Numbered from the stretch's first letter, positions 42,046 through 53,597 are shown. The stretch: 64,000 bases of DNA from Rhizopus arrhizus (GCA_024220505.1 JAKZZE010000016.1:186001-250000), one strand, 5' to 3'. Notes: generated by a model from the sequence alone, not told the origin. Numbers and translations are program-made.

Positions 42046-43707
42046 CAGTGGGTGGAAAAATGGTTCCAATGTTTTCGTCTCGCAACTTTAACGCTTTATA
42101 ACTTTTGAACTACAAATGGTAACGACTCACAGAAACATGCATTTTGTAGCGCTTTTACAGCTTATATCAGTGAAAATTTTTTTTGTTTGCACTGTTACAC
42201 AATCGGGAATAAACTAACATTAAGTACAAAAACCAACATTGGAACCATTTTTCCACTACATGCTTTATTTTATTAATATCTTGTATGACCGCCCTTCGCA
42301 TCCATTGCAGCTCTACAATGATCAGGCATACTATCTATGTATCTCCTGCAGTCTTCTGCTGTAAAAGTAGACCATTATTTTTCAACACGATCCCATAATT
42401 CATGCACACCTTTTGCCCTAGTATCATATGCACTTAACTTGAGCTTAAGGTGGTGCCAGATGTGCTCTATTGGGTTTAGATCTAGACTTTGCGAAGGCCA
42501 GTTGAAGGTATGGCCACACTTGAAGTTATTATCCTTGAACCATCGCCTAGATAATCTTAGACGTGTGTTTAGGATCGTTATCTTGCTGAAAATAGATGTC
42601 CTGATGATTGTAACCATAGTAATTAAGGCTATCCATAAGAGTTGTACTGAGGATTCCGACATAATCAGAAGCCTTCATTGCGCCTTCACTAATCCAACAT
42701 GCATAGCCAGGCCCGTCATAGGTAATACAACCCCATACCATAATGCTACCGCCCCATCCTTTAACTGTCAAGTCGAGATGATGGGGTTGAAGTTTATCAT
42801 CTGGTCGACTCCAAAAGTATTTGCAACCATCTGACCCATAAACGTTGACTTTTGTTTCGTCACTTAATACCATACGTCTCCAGTCATCGCTTGTCCAGTT
42901 TTTATGCTCTTCCGCCCATGCTAGTCGTCTTGCTTTCTGAACCTTAGTCAATAAAGGCTTTTTTACCTTTACCTTAACATGGAAGTTCATGCTTTTCATA
43001 ACCTTAATGGTACCTGAGTAACTAATATTGTGACCAGTGCATACTAGGTACTTATGGACAGCCTTCGCAGTCTTGAGGGTACCATTAACAATCTGCTTAC
43101 GTATATAAGGCTTGGTGGTAACGCTTAGAGCAGCCTTTCTACCAGGGTTTGCTGTTACTCTGCCAGGAGAAAACTTCTCGGCATATCTACTTAAAGTAGA
43201 TTTTTTTAAATTAGGGATACGTTCCATTATCACTGAATATGGCTTGTTTTGTAAAACCAATGATTTGATGCTTTCTTGCTTGTTTCTAGAGAGAGCGCGA
43301 ACCATATGTGTAGTGATGCCCCAAATCTTTGATATGTGGAGAAAGAAAAGGAAAAAAAAGCTTTGACCGGGGATAAATTAATTTTATAAGTCACGTAGAC
43401 TTTTTCGGCGATAGCCGGAATGGTATGACTCATAATCAGCTAAAAAGCTCTAGTGAAAACTCCATTAAATAACAAATAAACTTATCTACAATTGTAGTGG
43501 AAAAATGGTTCCAATGTTGGTTTTTGTACTTAATGTTAGTTTATTCCCGATTGTGTAACAGTGCAAACAAAAAAAATTTTCACTGATATAAGCTGTAAAA
43601 GCGCTACAAAATGCATGTTTCTGTGAGTCGTTACCATTTGTAGTTCAAAAGTTATAAAGCGTTAAAGTTGCGAGACGAAAACATTGGAACCATTTTTCCA
43701 CCCACTG
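42046..43707 (-). mobile_element. Tc1-a, complete ends, dead transposase
   Basis: 1662 bp between TA dinucleotides, with terminal inverted arms of 214 bp (42046-42259 and 43494-43707). Each arm starts with CAGTGGGTGGAAAAATGG and ends with an inverted copy of GTGGAAAAATGGTTCCAATG. Confidence 0.92.
42265..43305 (-). pseudogene. Tc1-a transposase, frameshift plus stop
   Basis: From the ATG at 43305 (MVRALSRNKQES): N-terminal DNA-binding part, catalytic LSDETKVN, then QQDNDPKHTS, after which the frame is lost near 42550. The third acidic residue (DLNPIEH) is in another frame, where a TAA also interrupts (about 42375). The spacing fits a DD34E Tc1 transposase. Inactive as read. Confidence 0.88.
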
Positions 43708-43713
43708 TAAATA

Positions 43714-45383
43714 CAGTGGCCAGCAAAACCGTTCGCACAAAACGCATTTTTTTCTTTCTGCGCCTTTTACGACATATTACTCTTACTAAATGCTACCTAT
43801 AATACATATTGCCTAAAAGTACAACCACTTGGCGTTCTGATGACGTATGATATGTCGCCCTACGCGCACCCTAACCAGTACTACGGACAATTAAAACTCA
43901 AAGGTACATTCGAACGGTTTTGCAGCCACGTTTTAGGAGTTGGTCGATTGCGATAAACGCAGTCACTGCGCTCTCCAATCCTTCCAGAACTTTCGCTGCT
44001 TACTAATTCATCACTGCGCATTATTTTTCTACTTTTTTTCTTTTGTCATTCATACATTCTCATTTCGACATCTCGACATCTACCAAGTAATTACTTAACA
44101 TGCAACCATTGACACAAGATCGCAAGAACACAATTGAGCTTTACCTTCGTCAAGGCTTTTCTTATCACAAAATTGCAAAGATAGTCAAAGTATCGTCATC
44201 TACTGTTCATAAGGTTCGCTTAGAATTAGGTTTGCCTGCTAGAAATGACAAGGGTGGCAGACCAAAAGCGCTCACTAAGCGGGAACAGCAGCATCTCGTT
44301 CGCGCTATAACAGCAGATGGACTCGAAAACGCTGTACAAGCACAGCAGTCGTTGGAGCAGAACCTGGGCAAGTCAGTTTCTGTAGATACTGTACGTAGGG
44401 CATTAAAAGATGCTGGTTTGGTCTCATTCGTCAAGCCAAAGAAACCTTTAATTAATGAAAGAAATAGAATGAGGAGGCTCCAATGGGCACGTCAGCACAT
44501 TGACTGGACAGTAAACGATTGGATGAACGTCATATGGTCTGACGAAACCAAAATCAACCGTTTTGGATCCGACGGAAAGTCTTATGCATGGAAAGTGCCA
44601 GGCAAACCGTTAAAAAAGCATCAGGTTCGTGAGACAGTGAAGCATGGAGGAGGTTGTATAATGGTATGGAGCTGTATTAGCTGGTATGGCCCAGGCTATA
44701 TTGTGGATGTGGGCAAGTGCATGACAAAGGACGTCTATTTGGAGGCTTTACAAGATGATTTGATGAAGTCTTTGGCTTGGTATATGGAAGAAAGTGGAAA
44801 ATCTACCAACCAATTCATCTTTATGCAGGACAACGACCCCAAACATACAGCAAAAGTCGTATCAAAATGGCTAAATGAGCAAGAGTTTCATGTAATGGAA
44901 TGGCCACCACAATCACCGGACTTAAACCCAATCGAAAACATGTGGCAATTACTTAAGAGTCGGCTGTTTAGAAACTATGACTCTCCTCCATGTGGTATGC
45001 ATGAGCTATGGGACCGTATAGGACACACTTGGTACCAAATCACTGCTGAAGAATGCCAAAAGTTTATTAAAAGTATGCCAGAGCGATGCCGTGCAGTTAT
45101 TGAGGCTGATGGGCTTTATATTGGATATTAAATAAACTTATTTTAACACATTTTGATTTCGAAACATACGGCCGCAAAACCGTTCGAATGTACCTTTGAG
45201 TTTTAATTGTCCGTAGTACTGGTTAGGGTGCGCGTAGGGCGACATATCATACGTCATCAGAACGCCAAGTGGTTGTACTTTTAGGCAATATGTATTATAG
45301 GTAGCATTTAGTAAGAGTAATATGTCGTAAAAGGCGCAGAATGAAAAAAATGCGTTTTGTGCGAACGGTTTTGCTGGCCACTG
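43714..45383 (+). mobile_element. Tc1-b, complete element
   Basis: 1670 bp from CAGTGGCCAGCAAAACCG to its inverse, flanked by TA. Arms of about 210 bp, each ending in an inverted copy of the outer sequence. It lies 4 bp from Tc1-a's TA, so two Tc1 elements sit side by side. A second copy begins at 62621. Confidence 0.93.
44100..45131 (+). CDS. Tc1-b transposase, intact, 343 aa
   Basis: Cut-and-paste transposase acting in the nucleus on its own inverted repeats. It has two N-terminal helix-turn-helix units (GFSYHKIAKIVKVSSSTVHKV; a linker with GGRPKAL; then SVSVDTVRRALKDAG), then the DD34E catalytic set: WSDETKINRF, MQDNDPKHTA and SPDLNPIENMW. The length is normal for the family and there is no break. 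The copy at 62873-63903 differs mainly by one missing A. Confidence 0.95.
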   Translation: MQPLTQDRKNTIELYLRQGFSYHKIAKIVKVSSSTVHKVRLELGLPARNDKGGRPKALTKREQQHLVRAITADGLENAVQAQQSLEQNLGKSVSVDTVRRALKDAGLVSFVKPKKPLINERNRMRRLQWARQHIDWTVNDWMNVIWSDETKINRFGSDGKSYAWKVPGKPLKKHQVRETVKHGGGCIMVWSCISWYGPGYIVDVGKCMTKDVYLEALQDDLMKSLAWYMEESGKSTNQFIFMQDNDPKHTAKVVSKWLNEQEFHVMEWPPQSPDLNPIENMWQLLKSRLFRNYDSPPCGMHELWDRIGHTWYQITAEECQKFIKSMPERCRAVIEADGLYIGY

Positions 45384-45385
45384 TA

Positions 45386-45524
45386 TATGCGAAAGAGCCT
45401 TTTTGTTTTTTATTCGGATGCCGCATTTTTAGCTGGTCAACATAAGAAATATTTTTTAATAACAGGGCTTAAACCCACGAACAAACAAACAGAAAACGAT
45501 CATGCAGATTGGAACTAGTGCCAC
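45386..45524. other. Residual spacer between Tc1-b and solo LTR A
   Basis: 139 bp with no frame I support; it may be the 5' flank of LINE-a. Confidence 0.4.
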
Positions 45525-45865
45525 TGTCATGTTTTGACATGTCAATAAGATACAGTCTTATCATTCTGGACTAAATCTTTACAAATGAGTTTGAATAAAA
45601 ATAGATCCTGATAATTATCACTGCCCTAAACAGCCAAGTTTCACTTTCATCTCAACAGTTGATTATTAACATCAGTCTATAAAATTTTTCTTATACATGT
45701 CAAATCATATCGGTCGTAACTATTTTTTGTCATCTAATCTCAGGTCTTGCTCAACTAACATAAATAGCCTTGAAATCTTTCTTTAATAAAAGTATTCGAC
45801 TTTAGAACTATTGTTCGGTCTCGTTAATTCTTCTTTATCCTATTCTGAATACTCAAAACACTTCA
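45525..45865 (+). repeat. LTR of gypsy family A, alone (341 bp)
   Basis: Inverse orientation copy of the LTR at 3619-3959. Flanks GCCAC and ATTAT do not match, so it either lost its duplication or joined two sites by recombination. The right flank is the 3' end of the Harbinger-like gene. Confidence 0.87.
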
Positions 45866-46010
45866 ATTATCATTAATACTTTTTGTTTCATCTTCTTCAT
45901 CAACTAACATATCGGTATTTAATTCATTATTATTGATATCTAAGTCTAATAATTCCATTTGAACTTTATTTAAATCTTTTATTTTTTCCATTTGCTCCAT
46001 TTGATTTATA

Positions 46011-47604
46011 CAGTCCTACTGTCAACTACCTAACAAAACCATAAAATGGCCTGCACAGTGCTATAATTACGTCAGAACTACGAAATAAAAACCATTAGAT
46101 AGCCCATACGTCATAGTATAAGAAGAAAAGAATGATGTAATTCTAGCTTGTTACACAAAGATCTAAATCAAGAAAAGTTGATTTTGGGTTAAATGGAAAA
46201 TGATGTAAGTATGATTAAATGTACTTTAACCCCTATTTTGGCGTATATGATGCAATGATAGCGTACATAACGTATCGTCATGACGTAGAGAAGCTAAAAA
46301 TGTATAAAAAAGCGACACTTTTCTCTTCATTTCCCCCATCACATCTCTACTTCTACACTTGACAACTACTTCTTTGTAATGCCTTATAAACTCAGCAACG
46401 ACACACGCAATAACGTCATTTCATTAATTAAGGCCGGAAAGGGTACTAAAAATATTGTACAAGCCACTGGAGTGTCTAGAGCCCTAGTTATTCTCATGAA
46501 AAAGCAAGTTGATCCTGATCGCGTCAAACCCCGTGGTGGTAGAGTCAGCACCGTTCCCGATTTTACAAAGCAAGTCATAACTTTTAAAGTCCGAAAAGGC
46601 TTCTTATTATCAGCAAAGGATGTTCAAAGATATCTGTGGTCTCTAGGTTACAAATTGCAGTACTCATCTGCGACACAACTAATGAGATCCCCCGGCCTTA
46701 AAACTCTGTATAAGAAAAAGAAGCCTTTAATCAAGAGAACTAACCAGAAAAAGCGATTGGAATGGGTCAAAAAACACCGTGACTGGACTGTAGAGGACTG
46801 GAACAAGGTCATATTCTCCGACGAAACCAAAATCAACAGATGGGGATCAGATGGAGCTCAAATTACATGGAAACATAAGGATGACCCACTTCGACCACAT
46901 AATTATCAGACTCAATTAAAAGGTGGCGGAGGCTCAATGATGGTTTGGGGATGCATGACATCATCAGGAGTAGGTTACGCATGCCGTATTATTGAGTATC
47001 CTATGAAATCAGAGCTGTACACCCATATCTTGGATACTTCCTATAAGGATACACTCGAGCACTTCAGTCTCAGCAATGAGGAAGTCATCTTTCAACAGGA
47101 CGGAGATACAAAACACACATCGAAACTCACTAAAAAATGGCTTGCAGATAACGGAATTAACTATATTCAAGACTGGCCAGCAAATAGTCCCGACCTAAAC
47201 CCAATTGAACACCTCTGGCATCATGTTAAGTTGAAATTAGATGCATATGACACCAAGCCCAAAAATATGGATGAATTGTGGGATAGATTTGATGCAGAGT
47301 GGAACAAATTCACTAAAGAGGACATGAAGAAGTATTACGAGAGTATGCCAAAAAGAATTGAAGAGGTTATCAAGGCTAAAGGTGGATATACAAAGCGTTA
47401 AATATTTGCTGTCAGATTGATTTTATAGTCATTTTTCATTTTTTTCAAATTCCGCCACATTTTACTAATTAGTGTGCTATAAAAATTTGTTCAATAAAAA
47501 TATGTTGTTTTAGCACTGTTCCGTTAAAATTTAAAAAGTTCAGCTTTATTTTTGCGGGAATTATCTTAAATTTTATTTTTGTTAGGCAGTTAACAGCAGG
47601 ACTG
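46011..47604 (+). mobile_element. Tc1-c, complete element
   Basis: 1594 bp with imperfect inverted ends (CAGTCCTACTGTCAACTACC at left; CAGTCCTGCTGTTAACTGCC inverted at right) and TA on both sides (46009-46010, 47605-47606). It lies in the Harbinger-like gene, whose frame resumes after removal. Confidence 0.93.
46379..47401 (+). CDS. Tc1-c transposase, intact, 340 aa
   Basis: Starts MPYKLSNDTRNN. It has an N-terminal DNA-binding region, PRGGRVS linker, catalytic FSDETKINRW, QQDGDTKHTS and SPDLNPIEHLW (DD34E spacing). The middle motif reads DGDTKHTS where the other groups here have DNDPKHT; the catalytic Asp is kept. Uninterrupted, possibly functional. Only distantly similar to the Tc1-a and Tc1-b proteins. 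Confidence 0.94.
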   Translation: MPYKLSNDTRNNVISLIKAGKGTKNIVQATGVSRALVILMKKQVDPDRVKPRGGRVSTVPDFTKQVITFKVRKGFLLSAKDVQRYLWSLGYKLQYSSATQLMRSPGLKTLYKKKKPLIKRTNQKKRLEWVKKHRDWTVEDWNKVIFSDETKINRWGSDGAQITWKHKDDPLRPHNYQTQLKGGGGSMMVWGCMTSSGVGYACRIIEYPMKSELYTHILDTSYKDTLEHFSLSNEEVIFQQDGDTKHTSKLTKKWLADNGINYIQDWPANSPDLNPIEHLWHHVKLKLDAYDTKPKNMDELWDRFDAEWNKFTKEDMKKYYESMPKRIEEVIKAKGGYTKR

Positions 47605-48285
47605 TATAAACAATATCAATTAATCTCATTTCATCAGGAAAATCAAGATTGTCATTTATCCATATTCTATGCTGTTCTTGTTCTATAATAAATTTATTAA
47701 CGAAATTTTGAATATTTACTAGTAAAATACAACTTTTATTTATAAGTTTATGTACTTTATACCGTCTGTTTTTAATATGGAATTATTATGTGAGAATCTT
47801 TTAAATTTATTATATAAATCTTTGAATTGATTTTCTACTATACTTCTAAAACTACCAAATACTCTGTTATAATATTCTTCTTGTGTATTTAATGCTATAC
47901 CTGGTTCTTTACGGATAGGATAAAAACTTTTTTTATCATTTAAATCAATATTTTTATCTTTACAAAAATATTCGAATTGTTTTACAAAAAGAGTGTAGCC
48001 ACCATCTAGTGCAACACAATCTTGTTTTTTTATAGTTTTATATAATTTCATATTAAGAAACATACCACCATCTGATGATATACCACATAATTGACTATCT
48101 GAAACTTTTATTATATTTTCATTTATATCCACTAATACCTGAGTTCTTATGCTGCTAGTTTTTAATTTATAGGACTATTTTTTTTTTGATATGCAATATT
48201 GTGTTTATCATATTCTATAGCTGTGTCATGCCCGTCTAAGGCTAATGCCATATGTTTAAAGTTTTTAGGGTTTTTAATCTGAGCT

Positions 48286-48364
48286 TGATCTATCCATCAT
48301 TCATAACTCGATATGAAAACAGTATTAATAAGCTACATGTAAAATATATCCAATAGATAGGCTA
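48286..48364 (+). repeat. LTR family E fragment (79 bp)
   Basis: Matches the start of the LTR at 52987-53401 (TGATnTATCCATCATTC...). Cut by an inverted family C LTR at 48365. Confidence 0.78.
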
Positions 48365-49008
48365 TGTTATGTTCTGGTAAAGTAGTTAAGGAATAAAAAT
48401 AAAACCAAAAGAATACTTTTTGAAACTGAACTTTATTTAAGACAATCTTAATTGTTAAAAAGAAATCATTACAAAGTCTACTATTTATATTCTTCTATCA
48501 GTTGGCGGGTAAATGAGTAGTTATGAGCGTAGATCCAATAATTGACATTGTCGTATTTACCTCATTAAATACTATTATTCGTATGAGATTACTCAGATCT
48601 TATATAAGAAATAACAAGTACTGAATACATAATATTACTTATTACATATTCCTTAAAAGCTCATATACAATGTTTATATTGTTCAAGCTCAATACTAAAA
48701 TTGACCTTGAACTCACTTCGGTCCCTGAATAATTTCATTTCCTATATAAAGGCGTAGTTTGATTAAATGGGTTCTCTCTCTCGTCTTGAAATCTAATAAA
48801 GAGGTTACATAGAGACTCATTCACTAGTTTTCAAGTACTATTTCCTTTCTTTTTTCTCACTTTATTATCTGCAAATATCTCAGACATGTTTGATTGAAGA
48901 ATGATCACTGAATCGATTATGAAAATTTTTAATTCGTTGTTTTTATAGACCTTATTGTTCTTTAACTGATCTGGGAGAATTGTCTCGTCTTCATTGAGAG
49001 GAAAGATA
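48365..49008 (-). repeat. LTR family C, inverted, split by LTR family F
   Basis: Inverse of the family C LTR: 48365-48548 and 48883-49008, interrupted by the solo LTR at 48549-48882. It ends at a TA where a Tc1-G end begins, so its last part is missing. Confidence 0.83.
48549..48882 (+). repeat. Solo LTR, family F (334 bp)
   Basis: TGTCGTATTT...AATATCTCA with exact duplication GACAT (48544-48548 and 48883-48887), inside the family C LTR. Contains CCTATATAAAGG, a likely TATA box. Confidence 0.85.
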
Positions 49009-49101
49009 CAGTAGCGGACAAAACTGGTGCACAAAAATTAAAATCAACATTGTATCACCGCCATATGTCTGCGACTTTTGTGGCATATACCATCTGAAAG
49101 A
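49009..49101 (+). mobile_element. Tc1-G end remnant (93 bp)
   Basis: Starts CAGTAGCGGACAAAACTGG after TA and matches the first 93 bp of the element at 53598. No transposase. Confidence 0.82.
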
Positions 49102-49113
49102 GTTCTTTCCAAC

Positions 49114-50876
49114 ATGACAACGATACACGGAGGACTAACCAATCACAATCCGCCACCAACCCCACAGGAGGAACATCATAGTTCACCTAATGCTAATCAA
49201 CCGACATCAGCATTTGAATCTGCCACTATATGGCAATCATTCAGGCAATTTTCTAAGACTGTTAGAGGTACTAGTGTTACTGCTTTTGAGGACACTTCAG
49301 CCAAGCTCGCCGCTCGCGAAAGACGACAAGCTCGAATTTGGATTCAATCAGCTGAAAAGAATAGTGCAGTGTTTGACTTGAAGGCAATGAACATTTCGGC
49401 GCCTGCATTTTATCAGGCTTTGTCCTTTCAATTCCCGGAAGCGATTGGAGCAACACCAGTCCAACAAAATTCTATGAATGGCACGATCATTGCTTTTGAC
49501 TCGGCCGAAGCCCAGACCAAGGCTTGCACCATCGGGGTAAAGGTCAACTCGTTCACGGTTTACAGAACCCCCACTTTGAAAGCTGATAGCATTGTTTATC
49601 GTGTGGCTTTAGATAAATTGCCACTTCTGCGAGCAGATGATCTCATGCCTATGTTGGAACAGGCGATGGAGAAATTTGGAGTTGTTTTGCACGTTGGCTT
49701 GTATGTAGATCCAGTCACACGTTTGTTTTTCGGCAAGGGATACGCCCTTTTGGACACATCCGACGCGTCTGAGACAGGTTTTCAATCTTTGACTCATGAA
49801 ATTCCACTTGACAGTTAGAGGATCATTTTGGCGTCCTGGAGAGGTATGGAGCAGCACTGCTTTTACTGTCATAAACCTGGACACACGAGAGCCCAATGCC
49901 CAAAGTTAGCCCACCAACGTCAGAAGACTTGTTATCTCTGTGGTAGTTCCCAGCACCTTATCCGCGATTGTCCTAAGAGTGAGTCGGTGACCCTTGGACA
50001 AAAGCGTCAACGAACGGCTCCTGCTCACTCACCAAGAGAGACTCCCGGTACAACGACGACGACTGAGAGTAGCCAGCTCGTTCAGCCCAACCAACCTCGT
50101 GCGATTCAAAAACTAGACAACAGTTCATCGTTGAACAGTGATAGCGATTTGACTACCGAGTGCGAAACACGCCCAACTGATGCGCCTAACAAGTCACGAA
50201 TCATTAGCAATGCTCCGGGTGCCATCGTCTCTACAACAGAAGTGAATTCCGAAGAACAAACCAAAGATGAGGAACAATTAGCTGAGACAGCTGAAGACGA
50301 CGACGACGACGACGACAGCTCGTACCACCCTCCCAGCGATGATGATAACGATAGTGTTAGCACCGATGGTGAAGGTAGTCATATGAGTATTGATGAAGAC
50401 GAGAAGAAAGAGTTACTTGCTGATGCCAATCAACCTGAAGTGTTTTAAGTATTCAAAAATAAGATAAAGAAGAATTAACGAGACCGAACAATAGTTCTAA
50501 AGTCGAATACTTTTATTAAAGAAAGATTTCAAGGCTATTTATGTTAGTTGAGCAAGACCTGAGATTAGATGACAAAAAATAGTTACGACCGATATGATTT
50601 GACATGTATAAGAAAAATTTTATAGACTGATGTTAATAATCAACTGTTGAGATGAAAGTGAAACTTGGCTGTTTAGGGCAGTGATAATTATCAGGATCTA
50701 TTTTTATTCAAACTCATTTGTAAAGATTTAGTCCAGAATGATAAGACTGTATCTTATTGACATGTCAAAACATGACACAACCCTCCGAATCAGATTCTAC
50801 TACGACTACTACCACCGACACTGCTTCTGCAATTGCTTCGGCAGCGGGTAGTTCCACATCATCACAATCCTTATGA
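49114..50876 (+). pseudogene. LINE-b ORF1 with CCHC knuckles, one stop and one LTR insertion
   Basis: Starts MTTIHGGLTNHN. The same layout as LINE-a: SATIWQSFRQFSKT, IWIQSAEKNSAVFDL, a fold region with ALDKLPLLRADD, then CFYCHKPGHTRAQC and CYLCGSSQHLIRDC and a long acidic/Ser-rich tail. An in-frame TAG (49816-49818) interrupts it. The solo LTR at 50436-50777 splits the tail; without it the frame continues to the TGA at 50874-50876, which overlaps the ORF2 start as ATGA. Confidence 0.85.
50436..50777 (-). repeat. Solo LTR of gypsy family A (342 bp)
   Basis: Exact duplication CAACC at 50431-50435 and 50778-50782. It inserted in the LINE-b ORF1 tail. Confidence 0.93.
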
Positions 50877-53597
50877 GTATGAGAGTCACCTCTCGTATCT
50901 CTGTGGCCTCGCTCAACTGCCGAGGTCTCAAAAAAATCATCACCCCTGCCGGTCATTCATTTTCACGTTATTTACGCTCCTTACCATATGATTTGTTGGC
51001 TTTACAAGAAACTCATGCCTCGTCGTCACTCCTTCAAACACGCTTTGACCAGTGCCTCCAAACATCTTCCAGTGTCTGGACACAACATTGTGGCCTATTA
51101 TCATTAAACCCTATGCTCAAAATCGAGGCCAGATGGAGCTCTTTGGATGGTCGGTTACTTGTAGCCGATGTCTCTCACCAGTCTGGTTTCTATGATCCAC
51201 TTTTAGTCTATGTTTTGTATGCCCCTGCCACTCGTGGTGAACGCGCTCTCTTCTTACATTCCTTGTCATTCCTCTTAAACTTTCCACAACCACCGCCATA
51301 TCGCAGTGTGCTCCTGGGAGATTTCAACCACAATGTACACAGACCTAGCCCTACTGCATCCGTCCAACCTTGGCTGACCTGGATTCGTTCTTTCTGGCAT
51401 GACCCGCTTCATGACGATTCCAACTGCCGTGATGTTCCTACATTTCGTGATATTTCCACCATCGATCATCTCCTCGTCACTCATGACCTTCAGGATGATG
51501 TCGATAGTCCCAATATTACATATGTCGCCCGTTGTAATCATTCTGCGATCTCTGTCTCGATCTCGCTGGGTCAACCCAGGATAGGTCCGGGCCTTTGGCG
51601 TTGCAATCCTTTTCTGGCTACTGATCCCAAATTTCGCAAAGAACTTCAGGTTTTCTGTTCTGGAGCTGCTCAATATATGCTTGATATGGAGGTACAGATC
51701 AAATGGGACTATTTCAAGGCTCAGCTTAAACGTTTTGTGCAAGACTATTCCAACAAAGCTCAGGCCCGGATGCGTCAATCACAATCTCGTTTACAGCGTC
51801 AACGTCGAAAATTGCTTAAACACGGGGATGAGGGTCATGCTTTGGCGCAGGTGGAATCTCAATTAGATCAGCTCTATGAAACGTCAGCCTCTGTCCTAGC
51901 TCTTCGATCTGGTCACAAGTGGCGAGAACAGGGAGAGAGATCCAATGCCTATTTCTACAGATGCCTGAAACAACGTCAACATCAAGCTGTCAGTGGCTTA
52001 CAAGATGTTGATGGTAACTTGGTGTCTGAGCCAGCCGAATTAGTTGATTGCGCTCAGGCTTTCTATCAAGACCTCTATTCTCCAACTCCTGTCGACTCTA
52101 CAGCTTTAGATGACTTGCTTTCTTCTATTCCCGAGTCCGTTCGCCTTAGTTCCTCGGATCAAACTAGTTTGATGGCTCCTTTGACTGAAGATGAAGTACT
52201 TGCATGTGTCTCCCGTACTCCTAACCGCAGTAGCCCTGGTGTGGATGGTTTGCCATACGAAATTTTTCGTCTTTTGTTGCAACATCCTTTTTGTCGTCAG
52301 CTCTACCTCGATGTCCTCCAGTCAGCATTATTAGATCGTAAGTATCCCGATACATGGCAACGTTCGGTTGTCATATTGCTGCCCAAAAAAGGTGATCGTA
52401 CTAGTCTGAAGAACTGGCGGCCGATCTCCTTGATCTGTGCTGATGCTAAAATTTTCACTCGCCTGCTAGTCAGACGGATTAATGGATTCTTGCCAAAATT
52501 GATTGAGTCTCACCAAACTGGCTTTTTGCCTAATCGTTTTATCGCTGACAATGGTCTTAGTGCTCGCCTTGTGATGGACATTGCCCAACGCTACAAGATA
52601 CCTGGCATCGGTCTTCTACTAGATCAGGAAAAGGCGTACGATCGAGTACACCCGACCTACCTTCAAGCCTGTCTCTCACATTTTGGTTTCCCAGGTAAGT
52701 TTGTAGACTGCATATCTTCCTTGTTCTTTAGTACCACTCTCTGCGTCAATGTCAACGGTTTCCTGTCTTCACCTTTTCTGCAGGGCCGCGGTCTTCGACA
52801 AGGAGATCCTCTTTCTCCTCTGCTTTTTAACTTAGCATTGGAACCGCTACTACGCTCTTTTTTGGCCTTGTCTCAACTACCTGGTTTCTCCTTTGCTTTG
52901 TCAACCAGTCCTCGATCACCTAGTGTAAGTATCTCTTCTCCTGTGATCAAATCCATGGCTTATGCGGATGATGTTTTGGTACTGCTTGATGTATCCATCA
53001 TTCATAACTCGATATGAAAACAGTATTAATAAGCTACATGTAAAATATATCCAATAGATAGGCTACAGGTTAATTCGGATAATCTTCATTAAGGATAAGA
53101 TGCTGCGTAATTGCACGGTTAAATTATATTACATCCAGGAACTAAATCACAGTCAATCGCAGCCAATCATATACGAGTATTCTATAGATAAATGCTTATG
53201 ATGACAAGGATAACAATGGAAGAACACGTAACCATTATCTATTTGTCATCAGTTATATCATACTCATTAATTATTAATCCATGACATGAAATATTATCCG
53301 TGTATGAAAAGTATAAATAGAGTATCATTTTCTTATTAAATAAAACAATCTCTTTATCGAGTCTCGTCCTCTCTTGTTCCTTTCTATTCTTGGATAAATC
53401 ACTGCTCTCGACTCCCGACGAATTGCCGGTGTTGTTGGACATCCTAGGTAGGTATGAGCGTGCATCTAATGCCAAACTCAACCGTGATAAAACTCTCGCC
53501 GTTTCACTGTCCGGACAACCTCAAGCTCCCTGGGTTCAGGCTCTCCGTTCTAATGGTATTACTCAATGGCATGACAAAAGCAATCCATCGGCAGCTA
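50873..53597 (+). pseudogene. LINE-b ORF2, L1-like endonuclease-RT, interrupted and truncated
   Basis: From MSMRVTSRISVASLNCRGL: endonuclease motifs ALQETHAS, GDFNHNV and STIDHLLVT; RT motifs LLPKKGDRTSLKNWRPISL, QTGFLPNRFIADN, LLDQEKAYDRV, GLRQGDPLSPLLFNLALEPL and AYADDVLVLL. The LTR at 52987-53401 follows the YADD motif. Removing it (duplication CTGCT) joins VLVL to LSTPDELPVLLDILGRYERAS in frame. The gene is then cut at 53597 by Tc1-G and its C-terminus is not found. The RT pattern is of the L1/Tx1 kind, distinct from the tRNA-Pro LINE. Confidence 0.9.
52987..53401 (+). repeat. Solo LTR, family E (415 bp)
   Basis: TGATGTATCC...GGATAAATCA (near-perfect inverted ends) with exact duplication CTGCT (52982-52986 and 53402-53406). 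Confidence 0.88.

Larger units (their letters stand above)
45866..48285 (-). pseudogene. Harbinger-like (DDE_Tnp_4) nuclease gene, broken by Tc1-c
   Basis: Minus-strand remnant of a PIF/Harbinger-type nuclease. In order: IDQAQIKNPKNFKHMALALDG (48300-48240), a frame change near 48175, QVLVDINENIIKVSDS with SSDGGMF, VALDGGYTLF, and NRVFGSFRSIVENQFKDLYNKF with the likely catalytic Glu. Beyond 47606 the C-terminal frame (DNLDFPDEMRLIDIV) is cut by Tc1-c and resumes at 46008 (NQMEQMEKIKDLN). The 5' part is lost at an LTR (48286) and the 3' part at 45865. No companion Myb-like gene is present. Confidence 0.7.
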
